NCBI GenBank assembly: GCA_964435115.1
Contig: CAYSYM010000037.1
Coordinates: 1-37,745, forward strand
Length of the DNA stretch: 37,745 nt
Origin: CAYSYM01 sp964435115
GTDB lineage: Bacteria; Chloroflexota; UBA6077; CF-72
Direction of reading: 5' to 3'
A program made the translations under genes and the position numbers. Each line of letters opens with the position of its first letter. Position 1 is the stretch's first letter. Positions 24,025 to 30,987 of the stretch are shown one piece after another. The notes beneath the pieces are model-generated. The model worked only from the letters and a program-made list of their open reading frames with translations. It did no database searches and was not told where the DNA came from.

Positions 24025-25533
24025 GTGGCCACGTTCGCGGTGGAGCGCTTCGAGCAGCGCGCGGAGGCGTTCGCGCGGGCGCGCGCCCTGCGCGAGTGGC
24101 AGCACCAGGCCGGCCTCCGCGCCGACCGGGGCCTCTCCGCCCTGTACAAGGAGGACTTCCCGGAGCTCACCTCGCTCGAGCTGTACGCCGACCTACGCGG
24201 CTCGGCCTTCGAGGACGCGCGGCGCAAGCAGGCCCTCGAGAGGTTTCTGGCCGCCGCGCTGCTCGAGGGGCGCACGCGCCACCTGAGCGAGCAAGCGGCG
24301 CGCTTCACCGCCGGCGCGACCGCCCACCGGCCGGACACGGAGGAGGAGATCCCCTGGCGCAGCGCCCCGGTGCGCTGGACGCTCCTGGCGGGCGCCTTGC
24401 CGCGACACGCGGTCCAGGAAGGGTGGCGCGCGGCGGCCGGGGCCGGTTTGAACCGGACGCTCGCTCGCTGGCAGGAGGCGCTGCTTCGGGAGCTGCCCGG
24501 CCTGGGCGCCCAGGACTGGCGCGGCCTCTGGTGCGAGCGGCACCCCTGCGGCGGCGAACAGCCAAACCGCCTGGCCGAGACGCTCCTGGCGCTCAGCATG
24601 GACGTCTACGCGCACGTGCTCGGCGTCTACTTCGCCCAACTCGACCTGCCGCTGGACGATGCCTGGACGGCCGACGCCGACTGGGCGTTCCGGGCGCCTC
24701 GGTTCGACGCGTCCTTCCCCTCGAAGAGCCTGCTGCCAACCGTCGTATGGGCGCTGCGCGACCTGGGGCTGGAGCTCTCCGAGCAGACGGGGCTCACGCT
24801 CGACCTGGACGAGCGGGCGGCCAAGGCGCCGGGCGCCTGGTGCATCCCCGTAGACGTCCCCCGCGACGTGCGGGTAGCATGCCGCCTCGTCGGCGGCTAC
24901 CAGGACTTCCAGGCGGCGCTGCGAGGCGTCGGCCAGGCCCTCCACCTCCTCCACGCCGACGCCTCGCTCCCCTTCGCGGAGCGCGGGCTGGGCGACGCGA
25001 GCACGACGCTCGGGTACGGGCTGCTGCTGGAGGGGCTCGTGCGGGATCGGGTCTGGCTGCGGGAGCGCCTGCAGCTTACGTCAAGCCAGGACGAGCGCAT
25101 CGTCGCCCACCTGGCGTGGCTGTACCGGGTCCGGCGCGCCGCGGCGCTGACGCTGTACGAGGAGCGGCTGTGGGACGCCGGGGCGACCAGCAGCCCGGCC
25201 GCCGCCTACGTGGACATCCTCACCGAGGCGCTACACGTGCGCCACTTCCCCGAGGAGCACCTGCTCCCGCTCCTGGGCGGGCCGTGGGGTGCGCTCCGGG
25301 CCGCCACCTGGCTGCGGGCCGAGCTCTTCGCCGCGCAGCTCCGCCACTACCTGCGCCGCGAGTACGACGAGGAGTGGTTCCGCGACCGCCACGCGGCCCG
25401 GTTCCTGGTCCAGGAGCTGTGGCGGCCGGGCCGCCGCCACACGGCCGAGGAGCTGCTCGGCTTCATGGGCTACGAGGGGTTCGACGCCGGCATCCTGTGG
25501 GCAGAGATCACCGAGGTGTTGCAGAGCGTATGA
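24025..25533 (+). CDS. M3-peptidase-like protein that has lost the HExxH zinc site
   Basis: A 502-residue, largely helical protein. The central part follows the layout of oligoendopeptidase F/M3 peptidases: SKSLLPTVVWALRDLG, DLDERAAKAPGAWCIPV (the counterpart of the RPGKxxGAFC region), and then RLVGGYQDFQAALRGVGQALHLLH, where M3 enzymes have HELGHALH. Here the first His is Arg300, the Glu is Gly301 and the second His is Gln304, while Gly303, Ala305, Leu306 and His307 persist. A zinc peptidase activity is therefore not expected, yet the frame is intact and conserved-looking throughout, arguing for a retained non-catalytic role such as peptide binding. Its stop overlaps the moaC ATG (ATGA), which couples it to cofactor synthesis. 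Family assignment is by pattern, with moderate confidence. Confidence 0.7.
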   Translation: MATFAVERFEQRAEAFARARALREWQHQAGLRADRGLSALYKEDFPELTSLELYADLRGSAFEDARRKQALERFLAAALLEGRTRHLSEQAARFTAGATAHRPDTEEEIPWRSAPVRWTLLAGALPRHAVQEGWRAAAGAGLNRTLARWQEALLRELPGLGAQDWRGLWCERHPCGGEQPNRLAETLLALSMDVYAHVLGVYFAQLDLPLDDAWTADADWAFRAPRFDASFPSKSLLPTVVWALRDLGLELSEQTGLTLDLDERAAKAPGAWCIPVDVPRDVRVACRLVGGYQDFQAALRGVGQALHLLHADASLPFAERGLGDASTTLGYGLLLEGLVRDRVWLRERLQLTSSQDERIVAHLAWLYRVRRAAALTLYEERLWDAGATSSPAAAYVDILTEALHVRHFPEEHLLPLLGGPWGALRAATWLRAELFAAQLRHYLRREYDEEWFRDRHAARFLVQELWRPGRRHTAEELLGFMGYEGFDAGILWAEITEVLQSV

Positions 25534-26075
25534 ACGCCCGGCCAGCCAACCTTCAGGGCGGGGGTGAGAGTCTGCCGGCCCTCTCGCACGTCGACGCCGC
25601 GGGCCGCGCCCGCATGGTGGACGTCACCGGGAAGGAGGTCACGCACCGAGAAGCCACGGCCCGCGCGCGCGTGCTGATGCGTCCGCGGACGCTACGCCTC
25701 ATCCAGGAGGGCCGCGCTGCCAAGGGCGACGTGCTGGCGGTGGCGCAGGTCGCCGGCGTGATGGGTGCCAAGCGGACCGCCGACCTCATCCCCATGTGCC
25801 ACCCGCTGCCGATCGGCGGCGTGGAGATGGCATTCGCCTTCGACGAGGTGGCGTCGGCCGTCGAGATCCGCGCCACCGTGCGCGTCGCCGGCCGCACCGG
25901 CGTGGAGATGGAGGCGCTGGCCGCCGTCTCGGTGGCGGCGCTGACCGTCTACGACATGTGCAAGGCGGTCGACCGGGGGATGACGATCGCCGACGTGCAG
26001 CTCCTGCGCAAGGCCGGGGGCAAGGGCGGCGAGTGGGTGCGCGGCGGCGAGCGCGACGCGGAGGCGCGCCCGTGA
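25530..26075 (+). CDS. moaC: Cyclic pyranopterin monophosphate synthase MoaC
   Basis: With MoaA it converts GTP to cyclic pyranopterin monophosphate, the first precursor of molybdenum cofactor. The 181-residue product has LSHVDAAGRARMVDVTGKEVTHREATA, KRTADLIPMCHPLPIGG (catalytic region), TGVEMEALAAVSVAALTVYDMCKAVDRGM, and LLRKAGGKGGEW at the end. The length is a little over the usual 160 because of N- and C-terminal tails. It overlaps the upstream gene by ATGA and the downstream mog by GTGA, so three genes are translationally linked. moaA is not in the window. Confidence 0.96.
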   Translation: MNARPANLQGGGESLPALSHVDAAGRARMVDVTGKEVTHREATARARVLMRPRTLRLIQEGRAAKGDVLAVAQVAGVMGAKRTADLIPMCHPLPIGGVEMAFAFDEVASAVEIRATVRVAGRTGVEMEALAAVSVAALTVYDMCKAVDRGMTIADVQLLRKAGGKGGEWVRGGERDAEARP

Positions 26076-26677
26076 CCGAGGGCCTCGGGTCCCTCCACTC
26101 AACAGGAGCGCGCGCCGGTGCTCCCCCCAGACACTCCGTGCCTGGCGGACACGGGTCCGAGATCGGGGTCGCGATCCTCACCGTGAGCGACAAGGCGTCG
26201 CGCGGCGAGCGCGCGGACCTGAGCGGCCCGGCGATCCGCGAAGCCGTGGCGAACGCCGGCATCGGCGCAACGGTCGTGGCGTACCGCGTCGTGCCAGACG
26301 ACCAGGGCGCCATCGCCGAGGCGCTCTTCCACCTCACCGAGCAGCCCGAGGTGGACGTGGTCCTCACGACGGGCGGGACCGGCCTGGCTCCCCGCGACGT
26401 GACACCGCAGGCGACCCAGGGCGTGATCGAGTACGCGGTGCCTGGCATCGCCGAAGCGCTGCGGGCCGAGAGCATCCGCGTCACGCCAGCCGCCATGCTC
26501 TCCCGTGGGACGGCCGGCGTGCGCAACCGCCGACTCATCGTGAACCTGCCCGGCAACCCCAACGCGGTTCGCGAGACGCTGCGCGTCCTGGCGCCGGCCC
26601 TCCCCCACGCGGTCGCCACCCTACGGGGAGAGGTGGGGGAGCACGGCCCTCCGCGCTCGCCGAGCTCCGGCCGCTGA
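26072..26677 (+). CDS. mog: Molybdopterin adenylyltransferase, MogA/MoaB family
   Basis: It activates molybdopterin by adenylylation before MoeA inserts molybdate. The 201-residue reading begins at GTG 26072 (overlapping the moaC stop) with about 28 non-conserved residues, then the MogA/MoaB fold: VAILTVSDKASRGERADLSGP, VVLTTGGTGLAPRDVTPQAT (the TGGTG-x7-D substrate site), AMLSRGTAGVRNRRLIVNLPGNPNAV. A start near GTG 26141 would remove the leading tail. The last 25 codons are also atypical and overlie a long inverted repeat, so the C-terminus may be repeat-derived. Together with moaC and the two moeA genes it supplies most late cofactor steps. Confidence 0.93.
   Translation: MTEGLGSLHSTGARAGAPPRHSVPGGHGSEIGVAILTVSDKASRGERADLSGPAIREAVANAGIGATVVAYRVVPDDQGAIAEALFHLTEQPEVDVVLTTGGTGLAPRDVTPQATQGVIEYAVPGIAEALRAESIRVTPAAMLSRGTAGVRNRRLIVNLPGNPNAVRETLRVLAPALPHAVATLRGEVGEHGPPRSPSSGR
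26600..26641. repeat. Long inverted repeat at the 3' end of mog
   Basis: CTCCCCCAC (26600-26608) pairs with GTGGGGGAG (26633-26641), with a nested CCACC/GGTGG pair inside the loop. It lies inside the coding 3' end, so it is either a terminator that reaches into the gene or a REP-like palindrome captured by the reading frame. Confidence 0.45.
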
Positions 26678-26828
26678 GCCGGGCGGTTGCCACGGGGCAG
26701 GACCCCGCTCGGCCGGCCAGTTTCCAGCGCGATCGGGGGTGAGCCGTTCCGTCGGCCCGCCTCACCGTCGTCGCCGGGGATCGCACCGGCCCGCCGGCAC
26801 AAGGCGCCCGGTTTGCCGGCGCATAGAC

Positions 26829-26857
26829 TTGAGCTCCAACTCAACCCGCCATATACT
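26829..26857 (+). promoter_or_regulatory. Promoter and probable operator of the XRE-ImmA pair
   Basis: TTGAGC (-35, 26829-26834), an exact 17-nt spacer and TATACT (-10, 26852-26857) end 7 nt before the GTG of the XRE gene. An inverted repeat TTGAG-N6-CTCAA (26829-26844) covers the -35 element, the expected place for autorepression by the XRE protein. Confidence 0.6.
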
Positions 26858-26864
26858 CCGCGGC

Positions 26865-27248
26865 GTGGGGGGCGACGAGACGTTCGGGCAACGGATCCGC
26901 ACGCTGCGCAAGGGGCGGATGCTGGACCAGCGCACGCTGGCGGGGCGGGTCCAGGCCAGGCTGCGGGAGCAGGGCGGGCGGGGGTTTGACGTGACCTACC
27001 TCTCCAAGATCGAGAACGGGAGAACGGGCCCACCCTCGACCGCCGCCATCGTCGCGCTGGCCGAGGAGCTGAAGGCAGACGTCGACGAGCTGATCGCCCT
27101 GGCCGGGAAAGTGCCGCCGGCGGTGGGCGAGACGCTGAAGGCGAGCGAGGGCGCGCGGAAGTTCTACCGGGCGGCCATCGATCTTCACCTGAGCGAGCAG
27201 GACTGGCAGCACTTGCTCGACGAGGTGCGTCAGCGCAAGGGGGGCTGA
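26865..27248 (+). CDS. XRE-family helix-turn-helix regulator
   Basis: A 127-residue protein with an N-terminal HTH_3 domain (about 5-70: FGQRIRTLRKGRMLDQRTLAGRVQ, FDVTYLSKIENGRTGPPSTAAIVALAEELKADVDELIALAGKVP). The pattern LSKIENGRTGPPS is typical of XRE repressors paired with ImmA-type peptidases. The C-terminal 45 residues are helical and may dimerise or be cleaved by the partner. The GTG at 26865 is chosen because a good promoter ends 7 nt upstream and the HTH starts soon after; no ribosome-binding site is present. It precedes the metallopeptidase gene by 1 nt. It is probably autoregulated through the inverted repeat over its -35 element. Confidence 0.88.
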   Translation: MGGDETFGQRIRTLRKGRMLDQRTLAGRVQARLREQGGRGFDVTYLSKIENGRTGPPSTAAIVALAEELKADVDELIALAGKVPPAVGETLKASEGARKFYRAAIDLHLSEQDWQHLLDEVRQRKGG

Positions 27249-27249
27249 C

Positions 27250-27966
27250 GTGAGGTTCTACCGGAACGAAGCCGTCGAGCGGCTGGCCGAGGCGCGGCTG
27301 GCCGAGCTCGAGCGAGCCATGGGGACTGGGGTGGGACCGCCAGTTCCCATCCACCTGCTGGCCGAGCAGGTGCTCGGCCTGGACTTCCTGTGGGAGGTGA
27401 TCGACGAGCTGCCGGGCGAGGTGGTCCTGGGTGGGCTGATCCCCGAGCGGCGGCTGATCGTGCTGAACGATCGCCACCGCGAGCTCTTCCGGCAGAAGCC
27501 GGGACTTGAACGCTCGACCACGGGCCACGAGATGGGCCACTGGGACCTGTTCGTGGACCAGAGCCTGCTGGGTCAGCCTCGCCTGCCAGGCCTGGCCCAC
27601 CGCAATGGCTTCGTGCTCCGCGGCTCGCTGGCCGGGCCGGTGCAGGTGCTCCAGGCGCTGCTGCGCGACCCGGATGGCGTGGAGCTGGTGCGCCATCTGG
27701 CGGCCAGAGCGGACGACCCGGCGGAGGCGCGCGCGGTGAACCGCTACGCTGCTGCCATTTCCATGCCCAGGGCGACCATGCGCGCGCTGGTCGCGGAGGC
27801 GCGTCCGACGCGCTGGCCCGAGCTGTACCGGCTGGCCGAGCGGTTCGAGGTAACGATCTCGGCGCTCCGGGTGCGGTTGGACCAGCTCGGCCTGCTCCAC
27901 GTGTCAGAGGACGGGCGCCTGCACGCGTCCCGGGCCGAGGCGGCCGGGCAGGTGAGGATGTGGTGA
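27250..27966 (+). CDS. ImmA/IrrE-family metallopeptidase
   Basis: A 238-residue protein with the zinc motif HEMGH (His93, Glu94, His97), preceded by RLIVLNDRHRELFRQKPGLERSTTGHE and followed by RAVNRYAAAISMPRATMRALVAE, the ImmA pattern in which the Asn-Arg-Tyr-Ala-Ala segment follows the third ligand region. Members cleave XRE-type repressors (ImmA on ImmR, IrrE/PprI on DdrO), releasing DNA-damage or mobile-element responses. It starts at GTG 27250, 1 nt after the XRE stop. The C-terminus (LYRLAERFEVTISALRVRLDQLGLLHV) resembles a small helical DNA-binding end. It lies 282 nt upstream of the CRISPR-Cas operon on the same strand; control of that operon is only an inference. Confidence 0.88.
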   Translation: MRFYRNEAVERLAEARLAELERAMGTGVGPPVPIHLLAEQVLGLDFLWEVIDELPGEVVLGGLIPERRLIVLNDRHRELFRQKPGLERSTTGHEMGHWDLFVDQSLLGQPRLPGLAHRNGFVLRGSLAGPVQVLQALLRDPDGVELVRHLAARADDPAEARAVNRYAAAISMPRATMRALVAEARPTRWPELYRLAERFEVTISALRVRLDQLGLLHVSEDGRLHASRAEAAGQVRMW

Positions 27967-28059
27967 GGAGGGTGTGGAGGTCACAGGCTGAGTCGTATTC
28001 GTGCTGTGCGGGCGGGAATAGGAGGTGAGGATGTGGTGAGGAGGTGCTGGGGTCACAGG
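27950..28059 (+). repeat. Imperfect 38-bp direct repeat covering the immA-type gene end
   Basis: Copies at 27950-27987 and 28023-28059 share AGGTGAGGATGTGGTGAGG, one further AGG, and GTCACAGG, separated by a variable middle with a 1-nt gap. The first copy contains the last codons and stop of the metallopeptidase gene; the second is a non-coding duplicate of that end. The period is 73 bp. Confidence 0.6.
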
Positions 28060-28196
28060 AGCGATCGAGCTGATCTGAGAGGTTGGCTGGTGCCAACGTT
28101 GCACGCGCGCCGAGCGCCTGGCTCACCTCAGAGAAGGCCAGAGTGGCAGGCTGGCCCTCCGATCATGGAGACGCCGAGCACGTATCCGTGAATAGC

Positions 28197-28220
28197 CGGC
28201 GCCTGCCACGGCGGGCGCCG
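28197..28220 (+). promoter_or_regulatory. Inverted repeat upstream of the cas operon
   Basis: CGGCGCC, a 10-nt loop and GGCGCCG lie 16 nt before GGGAG (28236-28240), the ribosome-binding site of the first cas gene. It is a possible operator or leader hairpin. No convincing -35/-10 pair is visible between 27967 and 28196, although TATCCG near 28182 is a candidate -10. Confidence 0.35.
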
Positions 28221-28248
28221 CGCAGGACTGCATGAGGGAGACTCTGAC

Positions 28249-29544
28249 ATGCCGGCAAACTCCCTGAGCTACGAGGCCCTTCGCGCGGCGGTCGAGGGAA
28301 CCGCCGCGGCCTTTCGTGCCGTCACCGACCTGGATCCCGCGGGCGGGGACGGCGATAAGCTGTTCCCTCCCACCTACGAGGGTGGCGTCTACGCGAGAGA
28401 AACGCGGATCATCGACGGCCAGGCGACGCCGTGCGTCCTGCTTGACTCGGTGCAGTCCCAGGCGAACCGGCTCGAGCTGGCTTTACTTGACTGGCACCAC
28501 AGCGTAGCGGACGGTTGCGAACGCCCTTTTCCGCTCGTCCAGATCGACTTCAGCGGAACCGAGGCCGCGGAGGCTGGGCTCTTCAGCGCGCTGGAGGCTC
28601 CTCACCGAATTGCCGACGCGGTGTTCCTCGCCAGTGAGATCCAGGAGACTGACGGACACGGCGCGAAGGCGACCAGGCCCTTCCGCCATCCGAAGGACCC
28701 GGCGAAGGGGAGCGCGACCGGACGAGCCCTCGAGCAAGCGAGTGCCGCCAACGCCACCGCGCTGTTCGAACTCTGCCCGACCGCCTTGATCTTCGGCATG
28801 TGGGACTCGCACGGCGCGCGGGGTGGGCTGGGCGAGAAGCTCCAGCGAGCGCTGGTCTGAGAGATCATCGGGATCGGCGCCACCGAGGACAACCGCCGGC
28901 CAGCCAGCAGGGTCGACCCGCTGATCGTCGTCGCCGGGAACAGCCTCCCGATCACCATCAATGCCGACGACAAGACCTGGTCCGTTGCCGCCCAGAAAGG
29001 GGCGGGTGCATCAAAGCTTTCAGAAGTCGGGCTCGGCAACGTCACGCCCTCACTCAAGGTCCCAAGGTCGAACGACTACAACCACGGCGGCGTGACCGTG
29101 CAGTTTGCCAGGCAGATCACCGTGCTTTCCTTGCCAGCATTGCGCCGTTTGCGGTTCCCGATCCCTGGGAAGAGGCCGGACGAGCAAAGGCAGGTCGACA
29201 TCGCGGCACGGACGACGCTGGCAGCCCTTGGCCTGGCTGCCCACGCGCGACAGTGGGCGTGCGGCTTCAGCCTCCGCTCGCGCTGCGACCTCGTGCCGCG
29301 CCACGGATTGCGGCTCTCTTTGCTCTCGCCAGGGGCCGAGGAGCAGTACACGCTGGACCCTGAAACGGCCGCGAGCGTGCTGCAACTGGCAGCAGACGAA
29401 GCGCGGAGAAGCGAGCTTCCCTGGCCGACGGATGGCTCCACCGGACAGCCCTGGGAGAACGGGTGTCTCACGCTGCGACCCAACGCGGAGCTCGCCAAGG
29501 CGGTTGCTCAGAGCCGCAGGCTGGCGGCGGAGCAGCGGGAGTAG
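28249..29544 (+). pseudogene. csb1: Cas7 (Csb1), type I-G Cascade backbone, interrupted by an in-frame TGA
   Basis: Csb1 is the Cas7 subunit that coats crRNA in type I-G (I-U) effector complexes. Family marks: DKLFPPTYEGGVYARETRI (36-54) and LLDSVQSQANRLELALLDW (64-82), then GMWDSHGARGGLGEKLQRALV. Codon 204 (28858-28860) is TGA, where this family normally reads on as VSEI. The same frame continues without a break as EIIGIGAT, through NDYNHGGVTVQFARQITVLSLPALRRLRF to a TAG at 29544, 431 residues in all if the TGA is read as a sense codon. No frameshift and no new start near the stop are visible. The ribosome-binding site GGGAG (8-nt spacer) supports ATG 28249. The downstream gene starts 3 nt after the TAG. 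Alternatives are a sequencing error, readthrough, or a true nonsense mutation; the last would abolish interference. Confidence 0.87.
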
Positions 29545-29547
29545 CCC

Positions 29548-30987
29548 ATGTTCGGGTTCCAGGTCACCTATCTGCGGGGCTCCGTCACCGCCGCCGACAT
29601 CCGCTGCGGAAACGACAAGGACCGGGTGGAATGGCCACCACACCCGGATCGCCTCTTCGCCGCGCTGGTGCAAGCCTGGGGCGACCTAGGGGCGACAGAC
29701 ACGGCCCAGTCCGCCCTGGCCTGGCTGGAACGGCTGCCCCCTCCTCTGATCTTCTGCGGCGAGGTGCTGAGCCGGCGCATGGTTCCCCAGTTCGTGCCGG
29801 TCAACGACACGTGGAGTCCGACCAGTGGAGAAGGGAAGGCCGAGCCTCCCATTTCCGGAACAGCCATCGGTCGCAAGCGCCAGCCACGACGCATCCCCAC
29901 GGCCACGTTGAGCCTGGATGCAGCCACCTTCTGGTGGCCGAATCCCACGCCCAGCCCCGACAACTACGCCAGTCTGGCCGAGCTGGCCAGCGCGGTCGCC
30001 AGCCTCGGCCACCCATCTTGCCTGGTCTCCGTTGCGGTCGTCGACGAGCCTGCCGGGGTGGAGCCGACGTGGGTGCCTCGCGCGGACGGGACCGAGGCCC
30101 TCCGAGTCCCCACCGCTGGTCGGCTCTCGGAGCTGTGCGAGGCATACCGAGCCAGTCCGCGCCGGCGCCCGCCAGTGGGGTCCTGGGCGAGCTACGGCCA
30201 GGCCCGCCGGGAAGCGCAAATCCCTCGGGGCCACCACCGAGACCTGGTGATCTTCCGCCTGGTGGGCGACACCGCACCCCTGCCGCTCGAGTCAACAGGC
30301 CGGGTCGTCGCGGTCTGGCGGAAGGCGGTGCTCCAGCAGGCCGATCAGCCGGTGTGCGAGGCGATTAGCGGCCACGCGCCGCAGAGCACGGTAGAGGCAC
30401 CCAAGCCAACCCAGAGCGCCCATCTGGCCCTGCTGCCACTCGCGGACGTGGGACATCTCCACGCCCGCGGCCACCTCCTGGGTCTCGCTGCTGCCCTGCC
30501 CGCGGCTCTCTCCAGCGACGCCCGGCTGGCCTGCCTGCACGCGCTCGGGCGGGTGAACTCGCTCACGTTGGGCCGGCTGGGGGTATGGCAGCTCGTGCGC
30601 AGCGATGCGGAGGAGCCCCGGGTGGCGCTGCAGGCATCCACGTGGTCCCGACGGGCCCAGGTGTGGAGTAGCGTCACTCCCTTCGTCTTCGGCAAGTATC
30701 CCCGCACATTGTGGGGCGACGAAGCTGCGGCGCTGATAGCAGAAGCGTGCGCTATCGCCGGCCTGCCCCGGCCATCCCGGATCGCGAGTGCACCCGTGGC
30801 CTGGGTGCGCCGCGTTCCGCCGGCCACGCGTTTCCCAACCCTGCCCTACCGACCGGGCAAGCCGCGGCGGCTACAGGCGCACGTGCGACTCGTGTTCCCC
30901 GAACCTGTTGACGGCCCGGTGCTCGTGGGCGCTGGCCGCCACCAGGGGTATGGCCTGTTCCGCCAGCTCACCGGAGACGAGGCATGA
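29548..30987 (+). CDS. csb2: Cas5-Cas6 fusion (Csb2), type I-G
   Basis: A 479-residue protein matching the Csb2 family (Cas5u6u), which caps the 5' handle of crRNA and, in its C-terminal half, is thought to process the repeat RNA. The N-terminus FGFQVTYLRGSVTAADIRCGNDKDRVEWPPHPDRLFAALVQAW carries the family's WPPHPxRLFxALV motif. The C-terminal half has HLALLPLADVGHLHARGHLLGLA with several histidines that are candidates for the ribonuclease site, and ends in GAGRHQGYGLFRQL, a glycine-rich RAMP loop. It starts 3 nt after cas7, and its stop overlaps the cas3 ATG (ATGA). There are no frame breaks. Confidence 0.88.
   Translation: MFGFQVTYLRGSVTAADIRCGNDKDRVEWPPHPDRLFAALVQAWGDLGATDTAQSALAWLERLPPPLIFCGEVLSRRMVPQFVPVNDTWSPTSGEGKAEPPISGTAIGRKRQPRRIPTATLSLDAATFWWPNPTPSPDNYASLAELASAVASLGHPSCLVSVAVVDEPAGVEPTWVPRADGTEALRVPTAGRLSELCEAYRASPRRRPPVGSWASYGQARREAQIPRGHHRDLVIFRLVGDTAPLPLESTGRVVAVWRKAVLQQADQPVCEAISGHAPQSTVEAPKPTQSAHLALLPLADVGHLHARGHLLGLAAALPAALSSDARLACLHALGRVNSLTLGRLGVWQLVRSDAEEPRVALQASTWSRRAQVWSSVTPFVFGKYPRTLWGDEAAALIAEACAIAGLPRPSRIASAPVAWVRRVPPATRFPTLPYRPGKPRRLQAHVRLVFPEPVDGPVLVGAGRHQGYGLFRQLTGDEA

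Noticed and set aside
28858..28860. Selenocysteine or programmed TGA recoding in cas7
   Set aside because: Csb1 has no known selenocysteine, I saw no hairpin suited to a selenocysteine insertion element just downstream, and TGA is used as an ordinary stop throughout the window.
28861..29544. A separate gene for the C-terminal half of Cas7
   Set aside because: No ATG, GTG or TTG with a ribosome-binding site occurs shortly after the TGA, and the sequence aligns as one continuous Csb1 protein in the same frame.
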